A DNA stretch of 40,607 nt from Lachnospiraceae bacterium (GCA_022781925.1 JALESO010000078.1:1-40607), one strand, 5' to 3'. Positions 9,254 through 17,187 are shown, counted from the first letter of the stretch. Translations and numbers: made by a program. The notes: a model not told the origin generated them from the sequence alone.

Positions 9254-9724
9254 ATGGAACAGAAGAAAGAAGATATCTTTGACCGGATGATGCATCTGCC
9301 CCTGCTTCGGATTTTTGAACCGTTTTATCAGAAAAATAAAGAAATGCTGCTGTATCTGCTGTTTGGCGGGCTGACCACCATCGTCAGCATCGGTTCCTAT
9401 GCCTGGGTCAATGTGGGGCTGGGGATCAACGAACTGATCGCCAACGTTATTTCCTGGATCTTTGCGGTGACTTTTGCATATGTTACAAATAAAATCTGGG
9501 TATTTCAGTCAAAGATCAACGGTTTTTCCGGTGTCTGCCGGGAAATGGCAAAGTTTTACGGCGGACGTCTGTTTACACTGGGCGTAGAGGAACTGCTTCT
9601 GTTTATTTTTATCACGCTGCTTCACGGAAACAGTGTGCTTGTAAAATTTGCGGCGCAGATCGTGATCCTGGTGCTGAATTATATCATCAGTAAACTCTTT
9701 GTATTTCGGAGGAAAAAGGAATGA
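9254..9724 (+). CDS. GtrA family membrane protein
   Basis: This 156-residue protein has four predicted transmembrane helices and the GtrA signature: YLLFGGLTTIVSIGSY in the first helix and FAYVTNKIWVFQSK after the second. GtrA proteins are thought to flip polyprenyl-phosphate-linked sugars made by the partner GT2, which is the preceding gene. It overlaps the next gene by four bases (ATGA), so these genes are very likely co-translated. The ATG has only a modest upstream purine stretch and probably relies on coupling. Confidence 0.9.
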   Translation: MEQKKEDIFDRMMHLPLLRIFEPFYQKNKEMLLYLLFGGLTTIVSIGSYAWVNVGLGINELIANVISWIFAVTFAYVTNKIWVFQSKINGFSGVCREMAKFYGGRLFTLGVEELLLFIFITLLHGNSVLVKFAAQIVILVLNYIISKLFVFRRKKE

Positions 9725-10776
9725 CAGTATATCAGGAATTGCAGCTGAATCAGGCCGGTTCCAAGGCGCTGATCCGCAGCTGTACCAATCGAAAAGACAA
9801 GATACGCCATACGGCAATCTATTTGTTTAAAATTTTTCTGACCATGGCATTCTGTATGGCAGTGGTCATTGGATTCAGTAAAATCTTTGGAAATGAGAAC
9901 AGTATCGTAGGTGTTGTGGTGCTGTTGTGTGTGATGGCATTTCGGTTCGCTGATTTCGGAATCCGTACACCGCATGCTATGGGTGCGCTGGCAATCATGT
10001 TTGCAATATTGACGTTTGGCCCGCGGCTGGCGAATGCAGGCAGTCTGGTCCAGGAATTTCTGGTGAACACGGTATGTATCCTGCTGCTTATGGTGCTTGG
10101 ATGCCACAATGTGGTGATGTTTAATCATTCTACACTGCTGCTCAGTTACCTTCTGCTTTATGGGAATGATGTGACCGGAGATCTGTACATACAGCGTCTG
10201 ATCGCCATGGGAATCGGGGCAGCGGCAACGCTGATCGTTTATTACCGGAATCACCGGAAAAGAGTATATAAGCGTGGTCTGCGAGATATTTTTAAGGAGT
10301 TCAACCTGCATTCCCTGCGGACAAGATGGCAGATCACCATGGTGTTCGGAGTGACCACAGCCATGTTGATCGCAGGTCTGTTGCATGTTCCGCGTCGGAT
10401 GTGGATCGGAATCGCAGCCATGTCCATTCTGGTGCCTTTCCATGAGGATGCAAAGAAACGTGCAAAAGCCAGAGTGCCGGGCAATATCGTGGGATGTTTT
10501 GTATTTCTGGCATTGTACTATTTCCTGCCGCCGTCCATCTACAACTATGTGGGCATCATCGGTGGTATCGGAGTGGGACTGTCAGCGACGTATGGCTGCC
10601 AGGCTGTGTTCAATACTTTCGGGGCATTGTCCATTGCGGTGGGAATTCTCGGACTTCCGGGGGCGATATTCTTCCGGATCTTCAATAACTTTTTCGGGGC
10701 CGTTTATGGTGTGCTTTTTGAGCGTGGCTTCGGAAGGGTGCTGGATCGGGTGTCATTGTCATATAATGGACAATAA
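9721..10776 (+). CDS. FUSC-like (aromatic acid exporter-type) integral membrane protein
   Basis: This 351-residue protein is built as two similar halves of hydrophobic helices separated by a basic loop (YYRNHRKRVYKRGLRDIFKEF region, about residues 175-200). The second half has a conserved-looking RRMWIGIAAMSILVPFHEDAKKRAKARVPGNIVG stretch, typical of the FUSC/YccS superfamily. That superfamily includes predicted exporters of aromatic acids and other small molecules; the substrate here is unknown. It starts four bases inside the GtrA gene and closes the glycan operon. A link to glycan export is only suggested by position. The region after it holds long palindromes. Confidence 0.72.
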   Translation: MTVYQELQLNQAGSKALIRSCTNRKDKIRHTAIYLFKIFLTMAFCMAVVIGFSKIFGNENSIVGVVVLLCVMAFRFADFGIRTPHAMGALAIMFAILTFGPRLANAGSLVQEFLVNTVCILLLMVLGCHNVVMFNHSTLLLSYLLLYGNDVTGDLYIQRLIAMGIGAAATLIVYYRNHRKRVYKRGLRDIFKEFNLHSLRTRWQITMVFGVTTAMLIAGLLHVPRRMWIGIAAMSILVPFHEDAKKRAKARVPGNIVGCFVFLALYYFLPPSIYNYVGIIGGIGVGLSATYGCQAVFNTFGALSIAVGILGLPGAIFFRIFNNFFGAVYGVLFERGFGRVLDRVSLSYNGQ

Positions 10777-10946
10777 AAAACATCCAAGACAGACACGGAC
10801 AATTTTCTATCTTCGTTGCGCCGCTTATTTCCGCCGTCTCCCGCGAACTCGCACGCAGAAACTGCGTGCTCAGACACACTCACGGAGGCGGGCTATGCTC
10901 ACTCCGATGACGAAAATTGCCCTACCGTCTTGTCTTTGGATGTTTT
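10776..10946. repeat. Long nested palindrome (about 170 bases)
   Basis: The left arm (10776-10806, beginning AAAAACATCC and ending GGACAATTTTC) is complementary, with small bulges, to the right arm (10912-10946, from GAAAATTG to GGATGTTTT). At its centre is a perfect hairpin, GCACGCAG (10851-10858) and CTGCGTGC (10862-10869). The whole unit could fold into one long RNA hairpin or a DNA cruciform. It sits directly after the last gene of the glycan operon and may end it. No reading frame with ribosome binding site was seen in it. Confidence 0.6.
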
Positions 10947-11063
10947 CTTATTGCCCCATTTACATGATGACACCAGGGTACCGCGCGTGCCATACAGCTA
11001 TGAAACATTTTGTGCACGCGCAGATATAAATGAGAATCCTAATTCCACAGATATGATATGGAG

Positions 11064-11229
11064 AAAACGAAGAATCCTGTCAGGGTAAGCGATTAAGTGA
11101 TCGACTGAGTTTCACAAGTTTTTGCGCGAGTGGGAACGACCTCTTTTTCAGGCGTGGGAACGAGCGCGATGAAAACGCTGTGAAACGAAGGTAGAGAACG
11201 TCTAGCGTCCCGACAGGATTCTTCGTTTT
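11064..11229. repeat. Second long palindromic element with 18-bp perfect ends
   Basis: Arms AAAACGAAGAATCCTGTC (11064-11081) and its exact complement (11212-11229) bracket 130 bases. Inside are a TTTCACA/TGTGAAA pair and the direct repeat GTGGGAACGA, which occurs twice. It lies between the glycan operon and a convergent minus-strand gene. The inverted-repeat ends with no coding content resemble a MITE-like or structured repeat, or a large bidirectional terminator. The right arm is followed by several T residues. Confidence 0.6.
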
Positions 11230-11269
11230 TGCTTTTATAACTGAAAATTTAAACCGCCAAGAAACAGAA

Positions 11270-11941
11270 TCATTTAACCGTCCGGAAAGTCACGAAGCGG
11301 AAGTGTTTATCCAGTTTCTCACCGACGATACCGATGACTTTTCCCATGGTGAATGCTGCCAGTACCGTTCCGATGCCAAGTCCTTTGATGCGTCCGAGTC
11401 CAATACCTGTGATCAGTGCGGTGGTTGCCAGACAGATAACATCAAAGGATATTTTTACTTTTGAGTATTTAAAATTCTTGATAGCGGACAATTCCCGTGG
11501 AAAGAGATCTGTCGGAATGATCGGCAGTCCGCAGCGGTTGGAGAGTGCGATTCCAAGGCAGAGCAGCAGGTAGCTGATAACAAAATAAATAATTCGCATT
11601 GGAATGTTATACGGCAGAATGGAGATCCATCCTTCGTGTACATCCAGCATCATACTGAAGGCAAAACCGACCACGAAACTCAGCAGGTATTCTGCCACGA
11701 ACCGTTTTCGCAGGAACATCAGCGAGGCAATCAGAATAGCCTGAAAGATGTAGGTCCATGTGCCAAGCGAAAGAAATGGGAATACTTCTGAAAATGCGTA
11801 AGGTACACTGGAAATAGCGGAAATTCCAGAACCGGAATAGAGCATCAGCACGACACCGAAACTGTTCATTATAATAACCAGAAGCAGAGCCAGCTCCCCG
11901 CGAAAAATATGTCTTTGATCTGCGCAATCTATTTCACTCAT
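11270..11941 (-). CDS. YczE/YyaS/YitT-like membrane protein (DUF6198 type)
   Basis: This 223-residue protein has about five transmembrane segments. Recognisable stretches are NSFGVVLMLYSGSGISAISSVPYAFS near the N terminus, YLLLCLGIALSNRCGLPIIPTDLFPREL in the middle, and GLGIGTVLAAFTMGKVIGIVGEKLDKHF near the end, all typical of the YczE/YitT group. These are integral membrane proteins of unknown function, some linked to antibiotic or lipopeptide producers; nothing here shows a substrate. A GGAGG lies 12 bases before the ATG, slightly far. It is a single gene, transcribed towards the long palindromes. Confidence 0.75.
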   Translation of the reverse strand: MSEIDCADQRHIFRGELALLLVIIMNSFGVVLMLYSGSGISAISSVPYAFSEVFPFLSLGTWTYIFQAILIASLMFLRKRFVAEYLLSFVVGFAFSMMLDVHEGWISILPYNIPMRIIYFVISYLLLCLGIALSNRCGLPIIPTDLFPRELSAIKNFKYSKVKISFDVICLATTALITGIGLGRIKGLGIGTVLAAFTMGKVIGIVGEKLDKHFRFVTFRTVK

Positions 11942-12116
11942 AATATATCAAGTCCTCCTGTACAGTGAATGTGTAATTGTAATATGTTTTGATACAGATA
12001 ACCAGAGAAAACCAGTATGTTCACTTTGTTTATCAAATGTGAGATGAACAACATGAATGCGGGAGCATTCTTGACATCCGTGTGTAATACTAGCAAAAAT
12101 TGAAATGAAATTCAAG

Positions 12117-12150
12117 AAGGAGATATCAGGACAACCGATATCTCCTTTTT
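12117..12150. terminator. Intrinsic terminator-like hairpin
   Basis: Arms AAGGAGATATC (12117-12127) and GATATCTCCTT (12137-12147) are perfect and are followed on the plus strand by a T-run. Read on the minus strand it lies 110 bases downstream of the histidine kinase gene and is followed by CTTGAATTTC, so it most plausibly ends the two-component operon. The rest of 11942-12259 has no supported gene. Confidence 0.65.
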
Positions 12151-12259
12151 CGAAGCAAATACAAGGGAACTGTGACAAACGTTTTGCACTGAACAAAATT
12201 CAAGTCGAATGTATGTGAGACCCTAAGGAAAATACTTAAATTTCTATAAGTGGTGAGTG

Positions 12260-13618
12260 CTAATTAGTTGTTTCAGAGGAAGCGTTGTCTTGATAAATCG
12301 GAAAGTGTAATTGTATCTCATAATGCTCTGCATCTGTTTGCTGTTCGACTTTTCCGTTCATTTTCTGCATCATCAATGCGATGTTTTTTACTCCGATTCC
12401 GGTGCTGGAGGAATAAGAGGTTGTGGCAATTTTATTTCGGAATGAAATGATCAGGTATCCGTTTGCCAGTTTGGTGCTGAAGAAAATGGGTTCCTGTCTG
12501 TCCGCATATTTTTGAATATTGGAAAAAATATTATTAATAATGCGGTTCATATATTCCATGTGGATACGAACGCTGACTTCCTGTGGAAATAAATCGCCCG
12601 TGCATATCTGAAAGCCTTCCTGTGACAGATACAGATACAGTTCAGAGAGATAATCTCCCAGAGCGTATTCGGCAGATTCCCAGGGCTCCAGAAGAATCGG
12701 TTCCTCTGCGGAGGCAAGAAAATATTCAAATAGCTGGTCGGAGAGTGTGCGGATTTCCTGCGTTTTTACCAGGGCACGCTCGGCATATTTCAGTTTGTCT
12801 GCTTCTGTGGGCTGCCGTTTCAGGAGTTCCAGATCGGTCAGAAGGGTAGCGAGTGGCGTGCGCAGATCATGTGCCATGCCGAGCACCAGTCGCTGCTGAG
12901 CCTGTTTCATTTCCTGTTCATGCTGTTCTTTTTCCAGTAGGGAAGCGCGCATAGCTTCAATGCCGGAGGCAAGGTATGCGATTTCATCATCGCCAGTGAC
13001 GGGAAAGGCTGTATATAAATTACCATTTCCGATGTCAGAAAGTCTGATATTTAAGGCATGAATACGGTCAATATCTTTTTTCTGAGCAGGAAAAAGGATG
13101 AGCACAGAGGCGAGAATTCCCAGTAGCCCGGCACTTAGAAGGAGAAGAAGATAAAATTTATGTTCAAATCCTTCATAGATAAATACAGAAGCCATCCCAT
13201 CTGAAAAAAAGATTTGGTGTGAGTTGCGATCAGCATAATTTAACAGATCCCACAGTTGGGTTGTTGCGGCAGGAGAGAAATTGCGTCCAGAAATGTTGCT
13301 GAATACAAACATGTTGTCTTTTTGAATGAGCATATTGAAAAGATTATGTTTGTTCATCCATGTAAGAAACTGCTGGGTATCGGTAGACGATATGTTATTG
13401 TCTGTTACCCAAGTTTGGAAAGAATACATGCGGGATGTTTCTATACGATACAAATAATCGGAGTTCCTGAAATGAAAGTCCAGTATTTTTATACCGAACA
13501 GAAAAATAACAACAAAAATACTTACTCCAAGTAGCAGGGAGATGAAAAGCCGTCCAACAATTTTATGATGATAAGTTTTTGTCGTTTTTATGGATGACAT
13601 AGAATGATAATTATCCAT
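12260..13618 (-). CDS. Sensor histidine kinase (HAMP, two transmembrane helices)
   Basis: This 452-residue kinase has a membrane helix at about 21-44 and an extracytoplasmic sensor region at about 45-154. A second helix lies at about 155-177, followed by a HAMP linker (DIDRIHALNIRLSDIGNGNLY). The HisKA H-box is MAHDLRTPL with phospho-accepting His250. The HATPase domain has an N-box (NRIINNIFSNIQKYA) and a G-box (GIGVKNIALMMQKMNG). The sensor domain is extracellular and not of a family I recognise. The start overlaps the response regulator by eight bases and has AAAGGGG upstream. The ligand is unknown. Its likely target, by position, is the divergent secreted-protein gene at 14498. Confidence 0.92.
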   Translation of the reverse strand: MDNYHSMSSIKTTKTYHHKIVGRLFISLLLGVSIFVVIFLFGIKILDFHFRNSDYLYRIETSRMYSFQTWVTDNNISSTDTQQFLTWMNKHNLFNMLIQKDNMFVFSNISGRNFSPAATTQLWDLLNYADRNSHQIFFSDGMASVFIYEGFEHKFYLLLLLSAGLLGILASVLILFPAQKKDIDRIHALNIRLSDIGNGNLYTAFPVTGDDEIAYLASGIEAMRASLLEKEQHEQEMKQAQQRLVLGMAHDLRTPLATLLTDLELLKRQPTEADKLKYAERALVKTQEIRTLSDQLFEYFLASAEEPILLEPWESAEYALGDYLSELYLYLSQEGFQICTGDLFPQEVSVRIHMEYMNRIINNIFSNIQKYADRQEPIFFSTKLANGYLIISFRNKIATTSYSSSTGIGVKNIALMMQKMNGKVEQQTDAEHYEIQLHFPIYQDNASSETTN

Positions 13619-14315
13619 AGCGATACCCCTTTCCCCAGACAGTCTGGATCAGAATCGGTTTTTCTGGCTTTTCTTCGATTTTAATTCGTAATCTGCGGAT
13701 ATGCACCATGACTGTATTTGCGCAGGAAGTAAAAAAAGGTTCTTTCCAGATGCTTTCATACAAATTCTGGATAGAAAAAATTTTTGTTGGATATTTCAAA
13801 AACAGATAGAGTAATTCAAATTCTGTATCGGTTAGTTCTACTATAGTTCCGCGGACGGTTACCTGAGGTGGATTTACAGTCAGTATAACATTGTGCCGTT
13901 GTAATGTTTCTGTTGCGCTTGTGCTTTGATAATCAGAACTGTGATTTTTGTAAAATTCGTTTCGGCGTAAAAGTGCCCGGACTCTGGCCACTAGTTCCAC
14001 ATAAGAAAATGGCTTGGTTAAATAGTCGTCCCCACCGGCATAAAAACCATGCACCTTATCACTTTCTGATGCTTTGGCTGTCAGAAATAAAATAGGTACA
14101 TAAGAAAAATTTCGTATTTTCTGGCAGGTTTCAATACCGGAAATACCAGGCATCATAATGTCAAGAATAACCAGCGATACGAAAGGCATAAGTTTTTCCA
14201 GAGCCTGAGTACCGTTGATTGCTTCCATAGTTTGGAATCCTTCATTTTGTAAGATGCTACAAATGTTTTCCCTGAGATCATTATCGTCTTCTACAATTAA
14301 AATAGTTTGTTTCAT
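13611..14315 (-). CDS. OmpR/PhoB-family response regulator
   Basis: The receiver domain has acidic residues near the N terminus (VEDD), the phospho-acceptor Asp52 in VILDIMMPG, a FLTAK motif and the YLTKPF Lys. The C-terminal winged-helix Trans_reg_C domain includes ELTDTEFELLYLFLKYPTKIFS and the HIRRLRIKIE recognition region. An in-frame ATG lies further upstream at 14333, but AAGGTG is six bases before the ATG at 14315, giving 234 residues. It is the first gene of a two-gene operon with the kinase. OmpR-family regulators commonly bind direct repeats spaced about 10-11 bases; such repeats lie at 14398-14435, between this gene and the divergent gene. Confidence 0.94.
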   Translation of the reverse strand: MKQTILIVEDDNDLRENICSILQNEGFQTMEAINGTQALEKLMPFVSLVILDIMMPGISGIETCQKIRNFSYVPILFLTAKASESDKVHGFYAGGDDYLTKPFSYVELVARVRALLRRNEFYKNHSSDYQSTSATETLQRHNVILTVNPPQVTVRGTIVELTDTEFELLYLFLKYPTKIFSIQNLYESIWKEPFFTSCANTVMVHIRRLRIKIEEKPEKPILIQTVWGKGYRYG

Positions 14316-14397
14316 TTTCATCACCTTAAACAAAAATATTTTTATGATGTAAATATAGTAACATAAATTTTTAGATATATGTTTTATTTTAATGCGA

Positions 14398-14451
14398 TTT
14401 AAGAAAATGTAAGATTTGTTAAGTGGTGTTGTAAGAAATTTCTGCTATATT
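14398..14451 (+). promoter_or_regulatory. KTAAG direct repeats and extended -10: likely response regulator binding region and promoter
   Basis: TTAAG (14399-14403), GTAAG (14409-14413), TTAAG (14419-14423) and GTAAG (14431-14435) occur on the same strand. The first three have exact 10-base periodicity and the fourth is offset by two. An extended -10, TGC-TATATT (14443-14451), follows; the expected -35 position has no TTGACA-like box but overlaps the repeats, as in activator-dependent promoters. Spaced TTAAG sites are known for the OmpR-family regulator CiaR, so binding by the adjacent response regulator is a reasonable inference. Confidence 0.6.
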
Positions 14452-14497
14452 AAAATCAAGCACAGTGCTTATATAAATAATTGGGAGGGGACATATA

Positions 14498-15307
14498 ATG
14501 AAAAAATTAATTATTTGTACGGTTTTGACAGTAACATTGGGTGTGGGAAGTAATATTACAGCTAATGCGACAGAAGTATTTTCAAATTATAAGGAAACGG
14601 TTACTATAGGTACAGATGAAAAAATTACTGTTAATTATAGTGCAGACCAAATTGCTGAATATACTGAAAATCAGCTTAAGGAAGAAGAAGTAATAATTTC
14701 CTGCGAACCTAAAAAACATACATTTTTTTTTAATGAGGATACATTCAAATATAAGATAAATATACCAGATGATGGATATCTTGAGTATGTATGCGATGAA
14801 GAAAATGAAAATGATCAAGCTGTTTTAATATATGATTCCGATCAGTCGTTGGTTGGATATGTAGAAAATATTATTCCTGAAAACGACAATATTTCTGTTG
14901 AATTATCTTTAGAAGACAATGTGGTAACGCAGCGTTACATATACCCAAGAGCAAAGAATTTTGCTGTTTCAGATGAAGATGTGGAAGTTGGAATAAATAT
15001 TGTTGCTACTCAGGCTGAAAAGTTTTCTACATATTTTACAGAAGGTAAGTGGATTACTAGGTCTGGTGAAGTTAGTTTATCTTTATATCGGAGAATTATA
15101 TTTGAAACTGTTGCACAAAGAAATGCGGCATGGTCAACTGTAAATTTTACGTTTAATGGTAGTGTAAATTGGAAAAATACGGCTGGAATGAAAGACCAAT
15201 TTATGTGTCATTCATATTTTGCAAAGTCAAAAAATCCCTGGAATTTAGAACCGGGACGTCCAAATGTCGGATATGCAGAAACGGTTAAAAAAAGGTGTAA
15301 TCCGTAA
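14498..15307 (+). CDS. Secreted protein with DUF2599-like C-terminal domain
   Basis: This 269-residue protein has a clear signal peptide: a KK start, a hydrophobic core and an ANA-T cleavage site after residue 24. The mature part has four cysteines (69, 99, 237, 267). Its C-terminal about 90 residues contain AAWSTVNFTFNG, QFMCHSYFAKSKNPWNLEPGRP, VGY and the terminal CNP, a pattern I recall from the DUF2599 family of secreted proteins of unknown function; this is from memory, not a search. The gene is clearly AT-richer than most of the window, suggesting acquisition. A strong GGGAGGGG precedes the ATG. The next gene encodes a membrane thioredoxin that could form its disulfides, and a two-component operon diverges from it. 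An antimicrobial or signalling role is possible but unproven. Confidence 0.72.
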   Translation: MKKLIICTVLTVTLGVGSNITANATEVFSNYKETVTIGTDEKITVNYSADQIAEYTENQLKEEEVIISCEPKKHTFFFNEDTFKYKINIPDDGYLEYVCDEENENDQAVLIYDSDQSLVGYVENIIPENDNISVELSLEDNVVTQRYIYPRAKNFAVSDEDVEVGINIVATQAEKFSTYFTEGKWITRSGEVSLSLYRRIIFETVAQRNAAWSTVNFTFNGSVNWKNTAGMKDQFMCHSYFAKSKNPWNLEPGRPNVGYAETVKKRCNP

Positions 15308-15322
15308 AAAGAGGGTGGTTAA

Positions 15323-15970
15323 GTGAAATGGATATTTCCTAAAAGAGTGAAATCGATATTTAATATTTTATCAATCGTTTATATTTTTTTTAGATGTTGT
15401 TTCGGTTCCTGGGCAATGGATATGAGAGATGAATATCCGACAAGAGGATATCTTATAGATGAATGGAGTTCATCTATACCGTATATTATTTCTGCACTTG
15501 TTATTGCACTCTGTATCATTGCTAACTGTGTAAAAAAGGAAAAAGCACGTATAGTGTTTAGCATTGTTGGGCTATTTTTTGTTGTATTTGGATATATATG
15601 CACGGTGTTTGAAACTGTTAATTATTTAGATATAAAGAAGACATATGAGCAGGAAAAGCAAACAGTAATTTCTGTTGATTTGAATGAATTAGATTGTATA
15701 TTAAAAAATAATATAAATCAGTATGTTTATATTGGGCGGGATTCCTGTTCTGTATGTCAGGATGCTTATCCGTTGATTGAAAAATATGCATCTACAATAT
15801 CAGAACCTGTTTATTATTATAATACGGAGCAGGATCGATATGATAATAAACAGGAAATGAAACAAATATTAGATGAAATAAATGTCGATGAGGTGCCGAC
15901 AGTTTTAAGGTTTGAGGATGGTGAAGTAAAAGAATATACAGGTGATTCGTTATGGGAACTGGTACGGTAG
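15323..15970 (+). CDS. Membrane-anchored thioredoxin-like protein (bacteriocin accessory-type)
   Basis: This 215-residue protein has three hydrophobic segments (about 12-31, 51-70, 77-99). Basic loops place the N terminus and the KKEKAR loop inside, so the C-terminal domain faces outside. That domain is thioredoxin-like: VYIGRDSCSVCQDAYP with a Cys142-x-x-Cys145 redox pair, and DEVPTVLRFEDGE supplying the cis-Pro loop. The pattern resembles PedC/BrcD-type bacteriocin transport accessory proteins but with an added membrane anchor. The GTG start follows GAGGGTGG closely, 15 bases after the secreted-protein gene, so the two form an operon. The inferred job is disulfide formation or repair in the four-cysteine partner; an immunity function is an alternative. 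Confidence 0.72.
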   Translation: MKWIFPKRVKSIFNILSIVYIFFRCCFGSWAMDMRDEYPTRGYLIDEWSSSIPYIISALVIALCIIANCVKKEKARIVFSIVGLFFVVFGYICTVFETVNYLDIKKTYEQEKQTVISVDLNELDCILKNNINQYVYIGRDSCSVCQDAYPLIEKYASTISEPVYYYNTEQDRYDNKQEMKQILDEINVDEVPTVLRFEDGEVKEYTGDSLWELVR

Positions 15971-15979
15971 AGAAAAATT

Positions 15980-16038
15980 AAGAAAAATATACTACACTTG
16001 AAGCAAGAAAGACGGCTTTGGTGTAGTATATTTTTCTT
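15980..16038. terminator. Bidirectional intrinsic terminator
   Basis: Perfect 18-base arms (15980-15997 and 16021-16038) run from AAGAAAAATATACTACAC to its complement. A/T-rich tracts at both outer ends provide T-runs in both directions. It closes the plus-strand secreted-protein/thioredoxin operon and the convergent minus-strand araC-family gene. Confidence 0.85.
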
Positions 16039-16062
16039 TGCGGTTAAACTTAAATAACTGTG

Positions 16063-16872
16063 CTAGTGCATTCTGCGAAATTCCAGAGGGGTCATGCCGG
16101 TTGCCTTTTTGAACATAGAAATAAAATGACTGGTGTCGGAGAAACCGGTCATGCGGGCGATGTCCTGTACTTTTAAGTAAGAATTTACCAGCAGGAGTTC
16201 CTTGGCCTTGTTGATGCGGTGCATGGTCAGATATTCATACACGGAGCAGGAAAAGAAGCGTCGGAACAGCCGGGAAAGGTACTGAGGGGAGACAAATACT
16301 TTTTCACTTAATGCCTGAGCTGTGAGATCCGAAGAAAAATTTGTTTCTATTTCCTGCACAACCGGGATAATGTAGCGCTGATAGAGCGGATCCTGCATGT
16401 GAGACGGACCGTTTACGCAGTCTGTAAAGTTCAGCAGCAGACTGTAACAGCTGGTGGACAGATAGCGGGTGTCCTGCTGACCGCTGGCAGAGATCATATC
16501 GACACATGCTGCAATCTGATCAGCGATCACCATGCCCTGGCTGTTGTCGGTCCAGATGACAGAACGGTTCTGTACCAGAGAGGAGATACTTGCTTCCAGT
16601 GTTCCGGTAAATGTGGCGAATAAAGTGAACCAGGTATCGGATTTTCTTTTATAGGAATGTGGGATGGAGGGTGCTATGAGAAATCCCTCATTTTCCTGTA
16701 ATTCGTAGATTTTCCCCTGAATCTCGATCTCTCCGTATCCTGTTTCCGTCTGCAGATAGTGATAGTGGGGATAGCCTTCCGGGCGGCATGTCTCTTCTTC
16801 TAACCAGTGGTTTCCGATTGAATCAAACATATAAGGTGCACTTACGGGTGTGCTTCTGAAGAAAATAGGCAT
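16063..16872 (-). CDS. AraC-family transcriptional regulator
   Basis: The N-terminal part is a cupin-like sensor domain (HYHYLQTETGYGEIEIQGKIYELQENEGFLIAPSIPHSY region), as in sugar-responsive AraC proteins. The C-terminal about 100 residues hold two helix-turn-helix units: LTAQALSEKVFVSPQYLSRLF and VQDIARMTGFSDTSHFISMFKKATGMTPLEFRR. The frame could begin earlier (16962), but the ATG at 16872 has AGGAG eight bases upstream and starts the usual MPIFF-type N terminus, giving 269 residues. It is divergent from lacZ across a structured 315-base gap. Control of lacZ in response to a galactoside is the natural inference, not shown directly. Confidence 0.9.
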   Translation of the reverse strand: MPIFFRSTPVSAPYMFDSIGNHWLEEETCRPEGYPHYHYLQTETGYGEIEIQGKIYELQENEGFLIAPSIPHSYKRKSDTWFTLFATFTGTLEASISSLVQNRSVIWTDNSQGMVIADQIAACVDMISASGQQDTRYLSTSCYSLLLNFTDCVNGPSHMQDPLYQRYIIPVVQEIETNFSSDLTAQALSEKVFVSPQYLSRLFRRFFSCSVYEYLTMHRINKAKELLLVNSYLKVQDIARMTGFSDTSHFISMFKKATGMTPLEFRRMH

Positions 16873-16930
16873 ATTCGGTACTCCTGAAAATCGTATGATT
16901 AATATATAAGAAAAACTTCTTTCTGTTGTA

Positions 16931-17026
16931 AGATACATGAGATGCGCAGAAGAATATGTCATGCGTTACATGACGTGCATCTCGCAGCAAGAATGTCGAA
17001 GGCATTCTTGAATCCTGTATGTATCT
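16931..17026. repeat. Multi-branched structured element, copy 2 (AGAAGAATATGTCA family)
   Basis: A closing stem AGATACAT (16931-16938) / ATGTATCT (17019-17026) encloses two hairpins. One is GAGATGC/GCATCTC with inner GTCATG/CATGAC; the other is CAAGAATG (16988-16995) / CATTCTTG (17003-17010). Order and core sequence match the element at 63-139. It lies between araC and lacZ. The cloverleaf-like shape is not a tRNA: it lacks the T-loop and anticodon-stem conserved bases. Confidence 0.55.
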
Positions 17027-17092
17027 GACAGTTGCTGTTTCGAAATGTTATATTTTTTAGCTTAACATATTATACACCTGCTGTACAAAATC

Positions 17093-17101
17093 TGCTATAC
17101 T
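17093..17101 (+). promoter_or_regulatory. Extended -10 of the lacZ promoter
   Basis: TG-C-TATACT (17093-17101) is a good extended -10 element. The -35 position is poor (TATACA at 17071-17076, 19-base spacer), which fits a promoter needing an activator such as the divergent AraC protein. Confidence 0.5.
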
Positions 17102-17187
17102 AAAAATATCTGAAACGCAGCTGAATGGATGCGAAGAAGTTCATTCAGTTAATGAATATGGATTATCTGAAAAAGGAGAAGGAACCT

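Noticed and set aside
8335-9255. Long minus-strand open frame opposite the GT2 gene
   Set aside because: No ribosome site, composition odd (His/Gln/Arg-rich), and the plus strand carries clear GT2 motifs; it is a codon-bias shadow.
11948-12196. 82-codon minus-strand frame between the YczE-like gene and the kinase
   Set aside because: No ribosome site, crosses a terminator hairpin, and composition is not protein-like.
16931-17026. tRNA-like cloverleaf between araC and lacZ
   Set aside because: Lacks T-loop consensus, anticodon arm geometry and acceptor pairing; the stems match another structured repeat instead.
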